Positions 42,606 to 51,789 of a stretch of DNA of 53,606 bases are shown here, in pieces (position 1 is the first letter of the stretch; the number at the start of each line of letters is the position of its first letter). A program made the translations under genes and the position numbers. Source of the DNA: CAZPRY01 sp964589175 (lineage in GTDB: Bacteria; Fidelibacterota; UBA2242); assembly GCA_964589175.1 (NCBI GenBank), contig CAZPRY010000029.1, forward strand, positions 1 through 53,606. The letters run 5' to 3'. The notes beneath the pieces are model-generated. The model worked only from the letters and a program-made list of their open reading frames with translations. It did no database searches and had not been told where the DNA came from.

Positions 42606-43625
42606 TTATTTTGCTTCTTCGCTATCCGTGGGTATCCCCAGGTATTTCGTGACCTGCTTTTCAATCTTTTCCGTTATGTCCGTATTCTTCCTCAGATACT
42701 CTTTCACGTTTTCACGGCCCTGCCCCATGCGCTCGTCACCGTATGAGTACCAGGAACCGCTTTTGCTGACAATGTCGGCTTCGACAGCGGTATCGAGCAG
42801 ATCGCCTTCGAATGAAATGCCGGTTCCATACATGATATCGAATTCGGTGGATTTGAAAGGCGGCGCCATTTTGTTCTTGACGATCTTCACCTTGGTGCGG
42901 TTACCGATGTTGGTTTCACCTTCTTTAATCGAAGCAGTTCTGCGGATTTCGATCCGCAAAGATGTATAAAATTTCAGAGCGCGACCGCCGGACGTGGTTT
43001 CCGGATTGCCGAACATGACCCCAATCTTCTCACGTATCTGGTTTATAAAAATTACGCAGCAGTTGGATTTGTTGATGGCACCGGTCAACTTACGCAAGGC
43101 CTGGGACATCAAACGCGCTTGCAGACCGACATGGGCGTCCCCCATCTCTCCTTCCAACTCGGCCCTGGGAACCAGCGCCGCAACGGAGTCGATCACGATT
43201 ACATCGATGGCATTGCTGCGCACAAGGGTCTCCGTAATTTCGAGCGCCTGTTCACCGTTATCCGGCTGGGACACGAGCAATTCTTTAATCTTTACGCCTA
43301 ATTTGGCGGCGTATCCAGGATCCATTGCATTCTCGGCATCGATGAAGGCCGCATATCCGCCTTTTTTCTGGGCCTCGGCGATGACATGTAAAGCCAGGGT
43401 CGTCTTCCCGGATGATTCGGGACCGTAGATTTCCGTGACGCGTCCACGCGGAATTCCTCCTACTCCGATACAGGCATCCAGCGACAGACACCCGGTCGAA
43501 ATCGAATTGACCCTGACCTTGGCGCCGTCGTCGCCGAGTTTCATGATCGATCCCTTGCCGAATTGCCGGTCAATCTGGGTTATCGCCAGATCAATTGCAC
43601 GCTCTTTATCGTTATTAGTGGCCAT
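42606..43625 (-). CDS. recA: Recombinase RecA
   Basis: A 339-aa RecA, the strand-exchange protein of homologous recombination. Walker A is GPESSGKTTLAL, Walker B IDVIVIDSVAALVPRAELEGE, and loop L2 FGNPETTSGGRALKFY. No intein. SD CAGGAGAA seven bases before the ATG. Its start overlaps the end of thpR by 11 bp. No LexA-box-like palindrome was recognised nearby, but the gene lies internally in an operon where promoter elements could hide in coding sequence. Confidence 0.99.
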   Translation of the reverse strand: MATNNDKERAIDLAITQIDRQFGKGSIMKLGDDGAKVRVNSISTGCLSLDACIGVGGIPRGRVTEIYGPESSGKTTLALHVIAEAQKKGGYAAFIDAENAMDPGYAAKLGVKIKELLVSQPDNGEQALEITETLVRSNAIDVIVIDSVAALVPRAELEGEMGDAHVGLQARLMSQALRKLTGAINKSNCCVIFINQIREKIGVMFGNPETTSGGRALKFYTSLRIEIRRTASIKEGETNIGNRTKVKIVKNKMAPPFKSTEFDIMYGTGISFEGDLLDTAVEADIVSKSGSWYSYGDERMGQGRENVKEYLRKNTDITEKIEKQVTKYLGIPTDSEEAK

Positions 43626-44196
43626 GTTGATTCTCCTGATTTTTCAAATGAAAGGTATGTAACACCGTGTATATCGCTCCTTGCGGAGTCAATTTGCTTT
43701 CGACAAGAACTACCGTTTCGACTGGATTACTGAGCGTTGGATACTTGTATAGCAGGAAAGCATCCATTCCTGCCGGCCTGAAGTGATCCTTTTTAACCCG
43801 GCCGAATGTAATATGCGCTTTAAACTCGCGTTCTTCTTTGGGAAATCCGAAACCGGCTGTGACATTGTCGATCTTTTGGGCTAAGGTCTTTAATTCGTCA
43901 AGCCCTTCGGTAATTCCGAGCCACAGGACGCGCGGGCGTCTCGGGTTGGGAAAAACGCCCGTCCCCGCCGCTGAGAAGCCGGAAGACTGGACTTCTTCGA
44001 GAGCCGCCTCAACCTTTTGGATGATATCCGGAATCAAACTCTCTTGCGTATCGCCCAGGAATTTCAACGTTACGTGGCAGCTGTCCGCGTCGACAATGCG
44101 AAAACCATCGCCAAGTTGAGGAATTTCCGTTTTGATTTTGCGGAATATCTCGCGGGTTGCCTCCGATATATGAACGGCGAAAAAGATACGTTTCAT
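43615..44196 (-). CDS. thpR: RNA 2',3'-cyclic phosphodiesterase
   Basis: A 193-aa 2H-phosphoesterase of the ThpR/LigT family, which opens 2',3'-cyclic phosphates on RNA to 2'-phosphates. The two catalytic HxTx motifs are HVTLKFLGDTQ (near residue 41) and HITFGRVK (near 130). Start ATG 44196 overlaps the cinA stop (ATGA). The placement between cinA and recA is a known arrangement (cinA-ligT-recA). Confidence 0.95.
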   Translation of the reverse strand: MKRIFFAVHISEATREIFRKIKTEIPQLGDGFRIVDADSCHVTLKFLGDTQESLIPDIIQKVEAALEEVQSSGFSAAGTGVFPNPRRPRVLWLGITEGLDELKTLAQKIDNVTAGFGFPKEEREFKAHITFGRVKKDHFRPAGMDAFLLYKYPTLSNPVETVVLVESKLTPQGAIYTVLHTFHLKNQENQHGH

Positions 44197-45425
44197 GATT
44201 TATTATTTTCCAGGACGAGCCGAAGTTGATTTAATGCTACCTGTGCGAACATTTCTTTATTCTTTCGTCTATCCCAAATATACTTAAAATGATAACCTTC
44301 GGCAAATCCTTCCATGACGATTCCAATAAAAAGTGTGCCCACCGGTTTTTGGGCGGTTCCGCCCGTGGGCCCGGCGATCCCGGTCGAACTTAAACCGACA
44401 TCGCTACCGAGTTTTTTACGCACGCCCAGCGCCATTTCGAGGGCTGTCTCGCGACTGACAGCGCCGTATTTCCTTAGTGTTTCCGGATTCACATCCAGTA
44501 ATTTCACTTTTGCGTCATTGCTATACGTGACGAGACCGGCCAAAAAGTAATCTGAACTGCCGGATACGTCGGTCAGGCGATCGCCAATCAAGCCGCCGGT
44601 GCACGATTCGGCCACAGCAATTCGATAACGATTACGCCGCAGGAGTTCGCCGACCACGGCTTCCAACTTTGTCCCGTCATACCCGAAAATCAGGTTCCCC
44701 AGCAGGGATTTCAGATCGTCGATGGCCTTATTAATTTGGGCGATGGCCGATGAAGAATTGGCCGTCAGAGAAATATCGATATGGGTAAAACGCGGTAAAA
44801 AAGAAACCCGGATTTCCGGATAGCGGGTAAGCCAGTCCTTCAGTCGTTCGTACAAGGTCGATTCCGGTATGCCGCTGACGTGCACAACGCGTGTGGCGAT
44901 CTCACCCGTCGACCAGCGCCCCAATTCCCGGCTGATTTCCTCAGCCAGCATTCTCTCCATCTCGTAGGGCACACCCGGCATAAAATAATAGGTCGTACCG
45001 TCCAGTTCGAACTTCATTCCCTGCGCCGTCCCGTGGTGATTCGGAATAATATCGGCGTTGTCCGGCAGAAAAGCCTGTTCCCGGTTGACAGCCGACATCG
45101 TCCGGCCCCGGCTGGAAAATAGCGCTTCGATCTTTTCCAGTACTTCCGGATGAAAGACCATTTTGCTATGAAAATAGCTGCCTAAAATGGCCTTGGTCAT
45201 ATCATCGTGCGTCGGCCCCAACCCACCGGTTACGAGAACCAATTGATACGCGGATTTAAGCGCATCAAGTGCGTTCCGGACGCTTGGCTCGTCATCCGGG
45301 ATAGTGATTATTTTATCGGTGGCGATACCGTGCCTTTTCAGAAATCGCGCCATGAACGCGGCATTGGAATTAACGGTATTGCCGGAGGTCAGTTCGCTGC
45401 CGATGGAGATAATCGCGGCTTTCAT
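44193..45425 (-). CDS. cinA: CinA-family nicotinamide-nucleotide amidohydrolase
   Basis: A 410-aa CinA with both domains. The N-terminal MoCF-like COG1058 domain (AAIISIGSELTSGNTVNSN, LVLVTGGLGPTHDDMTKA) is linked to ADP-ribose pyrophosphatase activity. The C-terminal PncC domain (VAESCTGGLIGDRLTDVSGS, SSTGIAGPTGG) deamidates NMN in pyridine-nucleotide recycling. ATG 45425 overlaps the pgpA stop as ATGA; the open frame further upstream lies in pgpA. Confidence 0.96.
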   Translation of the reverse strand: MKAAIISIGSELTSGNTVNSNAAFMARFLKRHGIATDKIITIPDDEPSVRNALDALKSAYQLVLVTGGLGPTHDDMTKAILGSYFHSKMVFHPEVLEKIEALFSSRGRTMSAVNREQAFLPDNADIIPNHHGTAQGMKFELDGTTYYFMPGVPYEMERMLAEEISRELGRWSTGEIATRVVHVSGIPESTLYERLKDWLTRYPEIRVSFLPRFTHIDISLTANSSSAIAQINKAIDDLKSLLGNLIFGYDGTKLEAVVGELLRRNRYRIAVAESCTGGLIGDRLTDVSGSSDYFLAGLVTYSNDAKVKLLDVNPETLRKYGAVSRETALEMALGVRKKLGSDVGLSSTGIAGPTGGTAQKPVGTLFIGIVMEGFAEGYHFKYIWDRRKNKEMFAQVALNQLRLVLENNKS

Positions 45426-45895
45426 CGCATCAGCCAGATGAACAGGCGGGTAACGAGTCCGGCATATAGGCCAGCTACGAGATCGTCGAACATGATTCCC
45501 CATCCGCCGCGGAGCTTTTCAATTTGCTTGAGCGGAAAGATTTTAAGAACATCGAAAAAGCGGAAAGCTGCAAAAGCTACCAGAATGATGAGAACGTTGC
45601 CCCGGATTGAAAAAACGGGGATCAGGGAGAGGGTCAGCCACATGCCGGCCACTTCATCGATCACTACCGAACCGGGATCTTTTTCGCCCAGCATCCTTTC
45701 ACAGCGGTCCGCACTGATGATTCCCACAATGGTCGTCACTAAAATGATGCCGGTTTTAAGCGGTACCGCAAGCGGAATCAGCGGCAGCCAGAGCAGCACG
45801 GCCAGGATACTGGCGAAAGTACCCGACGCCACGGGAAAATACCCGCTGAAAAAGAAACTGCCGAACAGGTGGGAAAAAGTGTACTTATTTTTCAC
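45422..45895 (-). CDS. pgpA: Phosphatidylglycerophosphatase A
   Basis: A 157-aa membrane phosphatase that removes phosphate from phosphatidylglycerol phosphate, the step after PgsA. Family motifs: FFFSGYFPVASGTFAS, DPGSVVIDEVAGMW, AFRFFDVLKIFP, GWGIMFDDLVAGLYAG, with the acidic catalytic residues. The start is taken as GTG 45895, inside the last codons of pgsA; ATG is absent and the alternative TTG at 45943 would add residues with no family match. Overlaps pgsA by 11 bp and cinA by 4 bp. Confidence 0.92.
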   Translation of the reverse strand: MKNKYTFSHLFGSFFFSGYFPVASGTFASILAVLLWLPLIPLAVPLKTGIILVTTIVGIISADRCERMLGEKDPGSVVIDEVAGMWLTLSLIPVFSIRGNVLIILVAFAAFRFFDVLKIFPLKQIEKLRGGWGIMFDDLVAGLYAGLVTRLFIWLMR

Positions 45896-46484
45896 GGGCA
45901 AACAGTTCCAGGATGGATTTCCAGTTGACGATAATATATTCAATGCCCGTCCAGACGGTGAACAGGGTGACCAGAAACATGAAATAGTAGATAATGTGAT
46001 AGTTCTGGGCTACATCAAGATATTCACCGATACCGAGGAAGATTTCCCAACGCAGGAGAATCGTATAGACTAAAATCACGCAAACGGCCACGATCTGTAC
46101 TCCTGTTTTGATTTTAGCCGAACGCCTTGTCTCCATGACATTGCCTCTGCGCGTAAAAGCAATGCGCAGTCCGGTAACCCAGAAATCACGCGCAATGATC
46201 AAGACGACCATCCAGAGCGGTACAAATTTTAAAAACACGAAAGAGATGAAAGCGGCCGACATCAGAATTTTATCAGCCAGCGGATCCAGAAACTTGCCCA
46301 GATCGGAAACCGTGGCTTGCTTGCGCGCAAAATAGCCGTCATAAGCATCCGTCACCGATGCGATAATGAAAATGATCAGCGCAAATATTTCAAAATAGGT
46401 GTGCCTTCCGAACAGAAAATAGATAAACAGCGGTGTTAATAGTATCCTCAAAAAAGTCAGCAGGTTTGCAAGTGTATATATCAT
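45885..46484 (-). CDS. pgsA: CDP-diacylglycerol-glycerol-3-phosphate 3-phosphatidyltransferase
   Basis: A 199-aa integral-membrane CDP-alcohol phosphatidyltransferase making phosphatidylglycerol phosphate. The catalytic signature DGxxAR...GxxxDxxxD is intact as DAYDGYFARKQATVSDLGKF followed by LDPLADK. About five to six membrane helices. ATG overlaps the recR stop by 4 bp. With pgpA it forms a two-step phosphatidylglycerol pathway in the DNA repair string. Confidence 0.96.
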   Translation of the reverse strand: MIYTLANLLTFLRILLTPLFIYFLFGRHTYFEIFALIIFIIASVTDAYDGYFARKQATVSDLGKFLDPLADKILMSAAFISFVFLKFVPLWMVVLIIARDFWVTGLRIAFTRRGNVMETRRSAKIKTGVQIVAVCVILVYTILLRWEIFLGIGEYLDVAQNYHIIYYFMFLVTLFTVWTGIEYIIVNWKSILELFAREK

Positions 46485-47077
46485 TGTAGATTGGTCCTTC
46501 CTTCCAACGCCCTTGTCAGGGTCATTTCATCCGCAAATTCGAGATCGATTCCGATCGGCAATCCCTGTGCAATCCGGGTCAATTTAATGTTTTTGTCTTT
46601 GAGCAGTTTATAAAGATAGATACCGGTGGTCTCTCCGTCCCGGGTTGGATTGATGGCCAGAATAATCTCCCGGATTCCATCCAATCGCTGCATCAATTCC
46701 TGAATGTGCAAATCGTCGGGACCGATGCCGTCCAAGGGCGCCAGAACTCCGCCGAGGACGTGATAGATACCACGGTACTGCCCGGTCTTTTCAATGGCCA
46801 GCACATCCATGACGTCCTGCACAACGCAGATCATCGTGTGATCCCGCTTCGGATCGCGGCAAACCTTGCAGGGATCGTCTTCCGCAATATTGAAACACTG
46901 CGAGCAATGCTTGATACGGTCTTTCACATCGACAATCGAGCGGGCCAGAGAAATTGCTTCATCACGACTGTTTTTCAGAAGGTGAAAAGCCAGTCGCTGC
47001 GCCGATTTCTTGCCGATGCCGGGAAACCGGGAAAGCAGCTCAATGAGGTTTTGCAGTGAGTCGGGGATGGAACTCAT
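46481..47077 (-). CDS. recR: Recombination mediator RecR
   Basis: A 198-aa RecR, which loads RecA with RecF/RecO. N-terminal helix-hairpin-helix (LLSRFPGIGKKSAQRLAFHL), a C4 zinc finger (CSQCFNIAEDDPCKVC) and a Toprim domain (VVQDVMDVLAIEKTG, ILAINPTRDGETTGIYL). Full length. Overlaps ybaB and pgsA by ATGA on each side. Confidence 0.98.
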   Translation of the reverse strand: MSSIPDSLQNLIELLSRFPGIGKKSAQRLAFHLLKNSRDEAISLARSIVDVKDRIKHCSQCFNIAEDDPCKVCRDPKRDHTMICVVQDVMDVLAIEKTGQYRGIYHVLGGVLAPLDGIGPDDLHIQELMQRLDGIREIILAINPTRDGETTGIYLYKLLKDKNIKLTRIAQGLPIGIDLEFADEMTLTRALEGRTNLQ

Positions 47078-47412
47078 AATCCCGGGATCTTAAATCCGCC
47101 GGGGAGATTGCCCATCATGCCGCCGGTCACTTCCGCCATTTTCTCCTGGCTGAGATCAGCCGCCTTCTGGAGAGCCTGGTTCGTGGCAGCCGCAACCATA
47201 TCCTCGACCATTTCGACATCATCCGACAGAATTTCCGGATCGATTTTTACGGAAACGATCTGTTGCTTTCCGTTTGCGGTCACTTTGATCATGCCGCCGC
47301 CGGCTGTTCCTTCCACTGTCAGATTTTCCAGTTCGGCCTGAACCTGTTCCATCTTTTCCTGCATTTTGCCAAACTGCTTCATTAAATTGTTCATGCCACC
47401 TTTCGGAAACAT
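47074..47412 (-). CDS. YbaB/EbfC nucleoid-associated protein
   Basis: A 112-aa small DNA-binding protein of the YbaB/EbfC family, usually a dimer found between dnaX and recR. The N-terminal helix LMKQFGKMQEKMEQVQAELE, central strands GTAGGGMIKVTANGKQQIV and DPEILSDDVEMVEDMVAAA match the family. Glycine/methionine-rich tail. SD AAGGAG five bases before the ATG; the stop overlaps recR. Confidence 0.95.
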   Translation of the reverse strand: MFPKGGMNNLMKQFGKMQEKMEQVQAELENLTVEGTAGGGMIKVTANGKQQIVSVKIDPEILSDDVEMVEDMVAAATNQALQKAADLSQEKMAEVTGGMMGNLPGGFKIPGL

Positions 47413-47421
47413 AGTATCTCC

Positions 47422-49065
47422 TTAAATAATAAGTTCGCCGTCAAACGCATCGATAATCGTTTGAGTCATGTCATCCAGGACTTTGGTATCCGGCATGGCC
47501 ACGGAATTTTCATTCGAGACGATGCATTGCACCGTGTAAGTCCGGTGAAATATCTCCTTCAGGGCTTTCTCGACCACGGGGGCCCGTTTTCTGATGCCAT
47601 TGCGATGGAAGGCCGCCGTCTCATGAAACGATAGCTCAAGGATGTTATTATGAATGCTATGCGGCAATCCATTCCGCAGGAAGTTCGCCACGGAAGGATC
47701 GGATTGTTCGATATGGGTGATAATCTTGTTCCAGTCCCGGCGTATATCGCCGATACTGATTTCGGCGATTGCTACCGAATCCTCATTATTTTTTTGAGAA
47801 TCCTGCCCAGCCGGCACCGGTTTCGATTCAGGCATTTTTGGTAGAGTTTCGGTCGGGGCCTGTTTCGAAGCTAACGGCTTCGAAAATAAATCGATGGTTT
47901 TCGTGATTTTGGGCGCTTCTTCGTGACGCGCTAAATGGGCATTGTCGATTCGATCCAGCAGTTGCTGAACGGTAACGGTATCCTCCATAGCCGCCATCCG
48001 CAGCAGGGTAAATTCGAGGTGCATGCGGCGATTCTCAGCTTTTTTCAAGCTGGTCTGGGCTTCGGATACGATCTTGATCGAGCGCAACAAATCACCGGAA
48101 TTCCATTCTCCGGCACTGTCTTCGTACAACTTTTTAACGTTTGCCGGCAAATCCAGCAGGGCTGTATTCCCTACTGTCAGGGTAATTAAGAGGTTGCGGT
48201 AATGTTCCGCGAATCCCGTCAGGAATTCGCCGACATCGATACCTTCGTTGAAGATTTTGCCGGCGCTTTCGATCAGAGCCGCCCGCTCCTTTTTGCGGAT
48301 CAACTCGGCGATCCGGAAAAAATAGTCATTATCGATCAGCCCCAGAATCTTCTGAACATCGGAGATATTCAGGGCTTTTTCCGAAAACGAAATAACCTGA
48401 TCCAGAATACTCTCGGCATCGCGCATGCTGCCGTCGGATTTTTTGGCAATCAACAGGAGGATGTCTTCCGGAATTTCCACCGATTCCAGTCCGGCGATGC
48501 GACTCAGATGTTCGATAATCAGGGTCGCCGGAATGCGATGAAAATCATAGCGCTGGCAACGCGACAGAATCGTGGCCGGGATCTTCTGCGGCTCCGTGGT
48601 CGCGAAGATGAAGACCACATGCGGGGGCGGCTCTTCGAGTGTCTTGAGCAATGCGTTGAAGGCCTCTTTGGTAAGCATGTGCACTTCATCGATAATAAAA
48701 ATCCGGTAATGTGAATTGGCGGGCGGATATTTGACATTCTCGCGTAACTCCCGGATCTGGTCGATCCCGCGGTTGGAGGCGCCGTCGATTTCGAGAACAT
48801 CGATGTTCCTGCCCCCCGTTATCTCCAGGCAATTCTGACATTCGTTGCAGGGGTTGAAATCCTGTGATTGGCTGCAATTCAGGGTTTTAGCCAGAATCCG
48901 GGCCGTCGACGTCTTTCCGATGCCCCGCGAACCCGTAAATAGGTAGGAATGAAAAATCCTTCCGGATTTGATGGAATTCTGCAACGTCGAGCAGATGTGG
49001 GGCTGCCCGATAATCTCATCGAAACGTTGCGGTCTATATTTACGCGATATTACTTGGAATTTCAT
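47422..49065 (-). CDS. dnaX: DNA polymerase III subunits gamma/tau
   Basis: A 547-aa clamp-loader ATPase. Motifs: RPQRFDEIIGQPHI, Walker A TGSRGIGKTSTAR, zinc module cysteines (LNCSQSQDF, CNECQNC), Walker B/DEVH in FIIDEVHMLTKEAFNALLKT, and sensor SRC in ILSRCQRYDFHRI. The C-terminal 150 residues carry a linker and tau-like region. No A-run suited to programmed frameshifting was noticed. It lies 80 bp downstream of the SRP RNA gene, as in many bacteria. Confidence 0.97.
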   Translation of the reverse strand: MKFQVISRKYRPQRFDEIIGQPHICSTLQNSIKSGRIFHSYLFTGSRGIGKTSTARILAKTLNCSQSQDFNPCNECQNCLEITGGRNIDVLEIDGASNRGIDQIRELRENVKYPPANSHYRIFIIDEVHMLTKEAFNALLKTLEEPPPHVVFIFATTEPQKIPATILSRCQRYDFHRIPATLIIEHLSRIAGLESVEIPEDILLLIAKKSDGSMRDAESILDQVISFSEKALNISDVQKILGLIDNDYFFRIAELIRKKERAALIESAGKIFNEGIDVGEFLTGFAEHYRNLLITLTVGNTALLDLPANVKKLYEDSAGEWNSGDLLRSIKIVSEAQTSLKKAENRRMHLEFTLLRMAAMEDTVTVQQLLDRIDNAHLARHEEAPKITKTIDLFSKPLASKQAPTETLPKMPESKPVPAGQDSQKNNEDSVAIAEISIGDIRRDWNKIITHIEQSDPSVANFLRNGLPHSIHNNILELSFHETAAFHRNGIRKRAPVVEKALKEIFHRTYTVQCIVSNENSVAMPDTKVLDDMTQTIIDAFDGELII

Positions 49066-49145
49066 TATAAACAGAGACTATGCACCAGGCATTGAGTCCG
49101 TCGCAAGTTCTCTCGAATCAACGGTAAGCTAACTTTCAGAAGTCC

Positions 49146-49220
49146 TGCGGCACATAGAAAAGAATGGTTACCGCTGCTACCTTCCGGTCCTGACGGAGTT
49201 CACCACCACTCTATTGCGCA
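49146..49220 (-). ncRNA. ffs: Signal recognition particle RNA, small bacterial (4.5S) type
   Basis: The minus strand carries the conserved SRP helix 8: GTCAGGACCGGAAGGTAGCA followed by GCGG, including the GGAA tetraloop and the asymmetric bulge that bind Ffh. Flanking arms GAGTGG and CCATTC, and GCGCAATAGA with TCTATGTGC, can close the long hairpin. Ends are approximate. It sits between tRNA-Ala and dnaX. Confidence 0.93.
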
Positions 49221-49266
49221 AAACAGAAAGCGTCACGGCCACCTGTTCATTCGAAATCACTCTGAC

Positions 49267-49307
49267 TAAAACCCGCTGCCTGGCGATCCATCCTGCTGGA
49301 GCGGGTT
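49267..49307 (-). terminator. Terminator after tRNA-Ala
   Basis: On the minus strand AACCCGCT and AGCGGGTT (arms 49300-49307 and 49270-49277) pair perfectly over 8 bp, enclosing a GC-rich loop that can extend the stem, then TTTTAG. It lies between tRNA-Ala and the SRP RNA gene. Confidence 0.65.
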
Positions 49308-49373
49308 GCAGGTTACAGGGCACCGCTAGTTCCCCATGTAGCATAGTCAAAAAATCTTTACTTCAAAAACCTG

Positions 49374-49446
49374 TGGAGCTGATGGGGATCGAACCCACGG
49401 CCTCAGCGTTGCGAACGCTGCGCTCTCCCAGCTGAGCTACAGCCCC
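49374..49446 (-). tRNA. tRNA-Ala (anticodon CGC)
   Basis: A 73-nt cloverleaf: acceptor GGGGCTG with CAGCTCC (including the identity pair G3-U70), D arm GCTCAGCTGGGAGAGC, anticodon stem CAGCG/CGCTG with loop TTCGCAA giving CGC, T arm GTGGGTTCGATCCCCAT. Discriminator A; CCA not encoded. Confidence 0.97.
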
Positions 49447-49457
49447 AGTCGAACCGT

Positions 49458-49485
49458 AAATTAACAAAATCGCGTTTCGTTTCAA
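49458..49485 (-). promoter_or_regulatory. Candidate promoter of tRNA-Ala
   Basis: On the minus strand TTGAAA (49485-49480), 16-bp spacer, TAATTT (49463-49458). The -10 ends 11 bp before the tRNA 5' end, a plausible short leader. It partly matches a sigma-70-type consensus; FCB promoters can differ. Confidence 0.4.
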
Positions 49486-49530
49486 AAAGGAATATGAGGA
49501 TTTTTTTCCTGCCGGATCAGCAAACCCCCT

Positions 49531-51768
49531 CTAAAAGTTAAATCCGGTCTCAATCGTGGTCAACTTGATGGCCTCATTCTTCGGATCGATGCTGCCATTG
49601 CCGTCAAAATCGCGATAAGTGATCTGGTACACCAGAGATAACACGGCACCTCCGCCAATGTCGAAACCAAGACGATAGCCCAGGATTGTATCTTCGGACG
49701 GTTTCTTGAACCGGAAAGGATTTTCATCGTTATTACGCTGGTAAAATGCGACGGCTTGCGCAACTTTAGGGATCCGTCCCTTGGGGATCGAAGCCGAAGC
49801 CATGAAGCTCTTGATCTGCTGATCACCGGAGGTCATGTGCTGATAATAAGTGCCCAGGATGATATAATCCAGGATGTTGATATCCAGCGAACCGAATACG
49901 CCGTTCATAGCGTCGTTGCGCATTTTGATTTCGTCTTTCGTGTAAGGCCAGATGCCAAGAGAATCGGTGCGGATGGAGACGCGCTCGTAGTCATAAGCGC
50001 GGTCCCAGTAATTGTAGAGAAAATTCTTATCCGCATGACGATACTCGACATTCACATTGATGAAGCTCAAGATGCTGGCTTTTACACCCGGAACGGCCAG
50101 TCCCCAGCCCGGGGTGAAAGTTTCTTTCGAATAATAATCTGTAACGTCCTTCGCCAAAAATGTGGCCGCCTGGCCATAGGCATACAGGCTGATCAGTTTG
50201 TTACTGAAAATCGGGTAACCGAGATCGAAAGATATCCCGGTCAGGGCTTTCCGCTGATCCTTGATATTAAACGGATCGGGGGAAACGACCTGATCATCAT
50301 CAAAATTCCTGGTCGGATCGGGCTGGTAATTATCCGTTAAACCGTCTCCATCGACATCATAGTCGAGTTCGTCGGGAATTCCATCCCTGTCGCTGTCTTT
50401 CAAGTAATCTTTGCCGCTCAGTTTATCGCCGGGATTGAATCCGAATGCGCCCACCGGATAGACCTGCGGCAGTTTGAAATCTTCTTCCGGAAAGGCATCG
50501 AAAACATCGGGGATGTAATCTTCATCCGTATCGCGCATACCCACATATTGATTCACGTCGGAAACAACCGTAGCGCCGAAAGTGAGAGGAAATGCCTGGG
50601 ACATTCTATAGGTCAGACGCCCGCCGATGACGCCGGGACCGGAGAGTTCTTTCGTATTGGCCGTCATGGTTTCCCAGCCCAGTTTCTCGAACTGCATTCC
50701 GGTATGAACTCCGATTTTGCGGACCTGGGGGTACTCGGTGGTATTGGAATAGCCGTGCATTAAAATTCCATAACCGAGTGTAACGTTGTCCAGGGCCCCA
50801 ACCCGTAGGAAGAACGGATCGCCCTGCTGCGCCCAGCGGATATAATAGATCTTATCCAGATAATCTGAAAATTGATCCCATTCGTTCTTGCGAATCTTGC
50901 CCTTCTCGTCGAAATAGAAGATGAGATCGAGGCCGATTCCCAGCTTGCCGAAGCGGGCCTCGGGACGCAACGCCATCTGGTTATAAATTTTCCCATCGAT
51001 AGTGACGGAACCTAAACCCAATCCCAAACCGTAAGGGGAAGATCTGGCTGTTTGAGGTTCGGGGCCGGTTTCAGCGCTTTCCTGGGGTGACGGACTCGCC
51101 TGGATTGCAGAGGGCGGGGCCTGTTGCGCGGATTGGGTTCCGGAATCCTCATCGCCGGTCTTCTGCGGTCCCGAACCGGAATCCGAATCGTCGCCCGACG
51201 GAATATCACTCGGTTCCACGGGGATGTTCAGCAGTTGACCGTCATTCGTGGAAATGATCATCTGATTGGCCAGAAGGATAGATTCGAGACCGGATTGCAG
51301 ATTAAAAATTTCCACCTGACCGTCGATACCGTAAAACCGGTCGCCAAATTGGCCCGATGAAATCACCCAGAAGCGCGTTCCTTTAACGGATGCCACCGAG
51401 GTTGGGGTTTCAATCCGATAGGTGTTTTTGGTTCCTTTGGTCACATCCACGAAAACACGACCTTCCGTCATTTTAATGGTCCGGATGTCGTAATCCTGGC
51501 TCAATTCTATCGACGAATTCTTGCGGATTTTAATCTCACTTTTATCGACGCTGAACATGAGAACAGCCATACCGTCCGCGCCGGTTTGCAATGCGTCACC
51601 CTCGGCTAATTCCATCAAAATCCTGGCGTGCAGATCATATTCCGCCTCCCCCGCACGCTTGATTAAAACCTCGCCGCTATTCTTAAATATCGTTGCGACG
51701 TTGTTGGCCGAAAATACTAATCCCGTCATTAGACAGATAAGGGCAAGAACAATGATAACTCTCTTCAT
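49531..51768 (-). CDS. FecR-domain protein with TSP3-like repeats and outer-membrane barrel
   Basis: A 745-aa exported protein. Signal peptide VLALICLMTGLVFS, then a FecR-like domain to about residue 175 (SGEVLIKRAG, KIRKNSSIELS, GRVFVDVTKG, RIETPTSVASVKGTRFWV). Next is a Pro/Ser/Gln-rich linker (about 185-245), then long beta-strand-rich sequence interrupted by Asp-rich calcium-binding thrombospondin-3-like repeats (DTDEDYIPDVFDAFP, DSDRDGIPDELDYDVDGDG). It ends in the aromatic terminal strand TIETGFNF, as in outer-membrane barrels. The linker and FecR part would lie in the periplasm. SD GGGAG precedes the ATG. Last gene of a three-gene locus with a PhnD/PAS protein and a receiver. Confidence 0.8.
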   Translation of the reverse strand: MKRVIIVLALICLMTGLVFSANNVATIFKNSGEVLIKRAGEAEYDLHARILMELAEGDALQTGADGMAVLMFSVDKSEIKIRKNSSIELSQDYDIRTIKMTEGRVFVDVTKGTKNTYRIETPTSVASVKGTRFWVISSGQFGDRFYGIDGQVEIFNLQSGLESILLANQMIISTNDGQLLNIPVEPSDIPSGDDSDSGSGPQKTGDEDSGTQSAQQAPPSAIQASPSPQESAETGPEPQTARSSPYGLGLGLGSVTIDGKIYNQMALRPEARFGKLGIGLDLIFYFDEKGKIRKNEWDQFSDYLDKIYYIRWAQQGDPFFLRVGALDNVTLGYGILMHGYSNTTEYPQVRKIGVHTGMQFEKLGWETMTANTKELSGPGVIGGRLTYRMSQAFPLTFGATVVSDVNQYVGMRDTDEDYIPDVFDAFPEEDFKLPQVYPVGAFGFNPGDKLSGKDYLKDSDRDGIPDELDYDVDGDGLTDNYQPDPTRNFDDDQVVSPDPFNIKDQRKALTGISFDLGYPIFSNKLISLYAYGQAATFLAKDVTDYYSKETFTPGWGLAVPGVKASILSFINVNVEYRHADKNFLYNYWDRAYDYERVSIRTDSLGIWPYTKDEIKMRNDAMNGVFGSLDINILDYIILGTYYQHMTSGDQQIKSFMASASIPKGRIPKVAQAVAFYQRNNDENPFRFKKPSEDTILGYRLGFDIGGGAVLSLVYQITYRDFDGNGSIDPKNEAIKLTTIETGFNF

Positions 51769-51789
51769 GCTACTCCCTGCTCCTATTTT

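Noticed and set aside
47422..49065. Programmed frameshift in dnaX giving separate gamma and tau
   Set aside because: No run of As with a following stem was noticed in the expected region, so only the full-length product is called.
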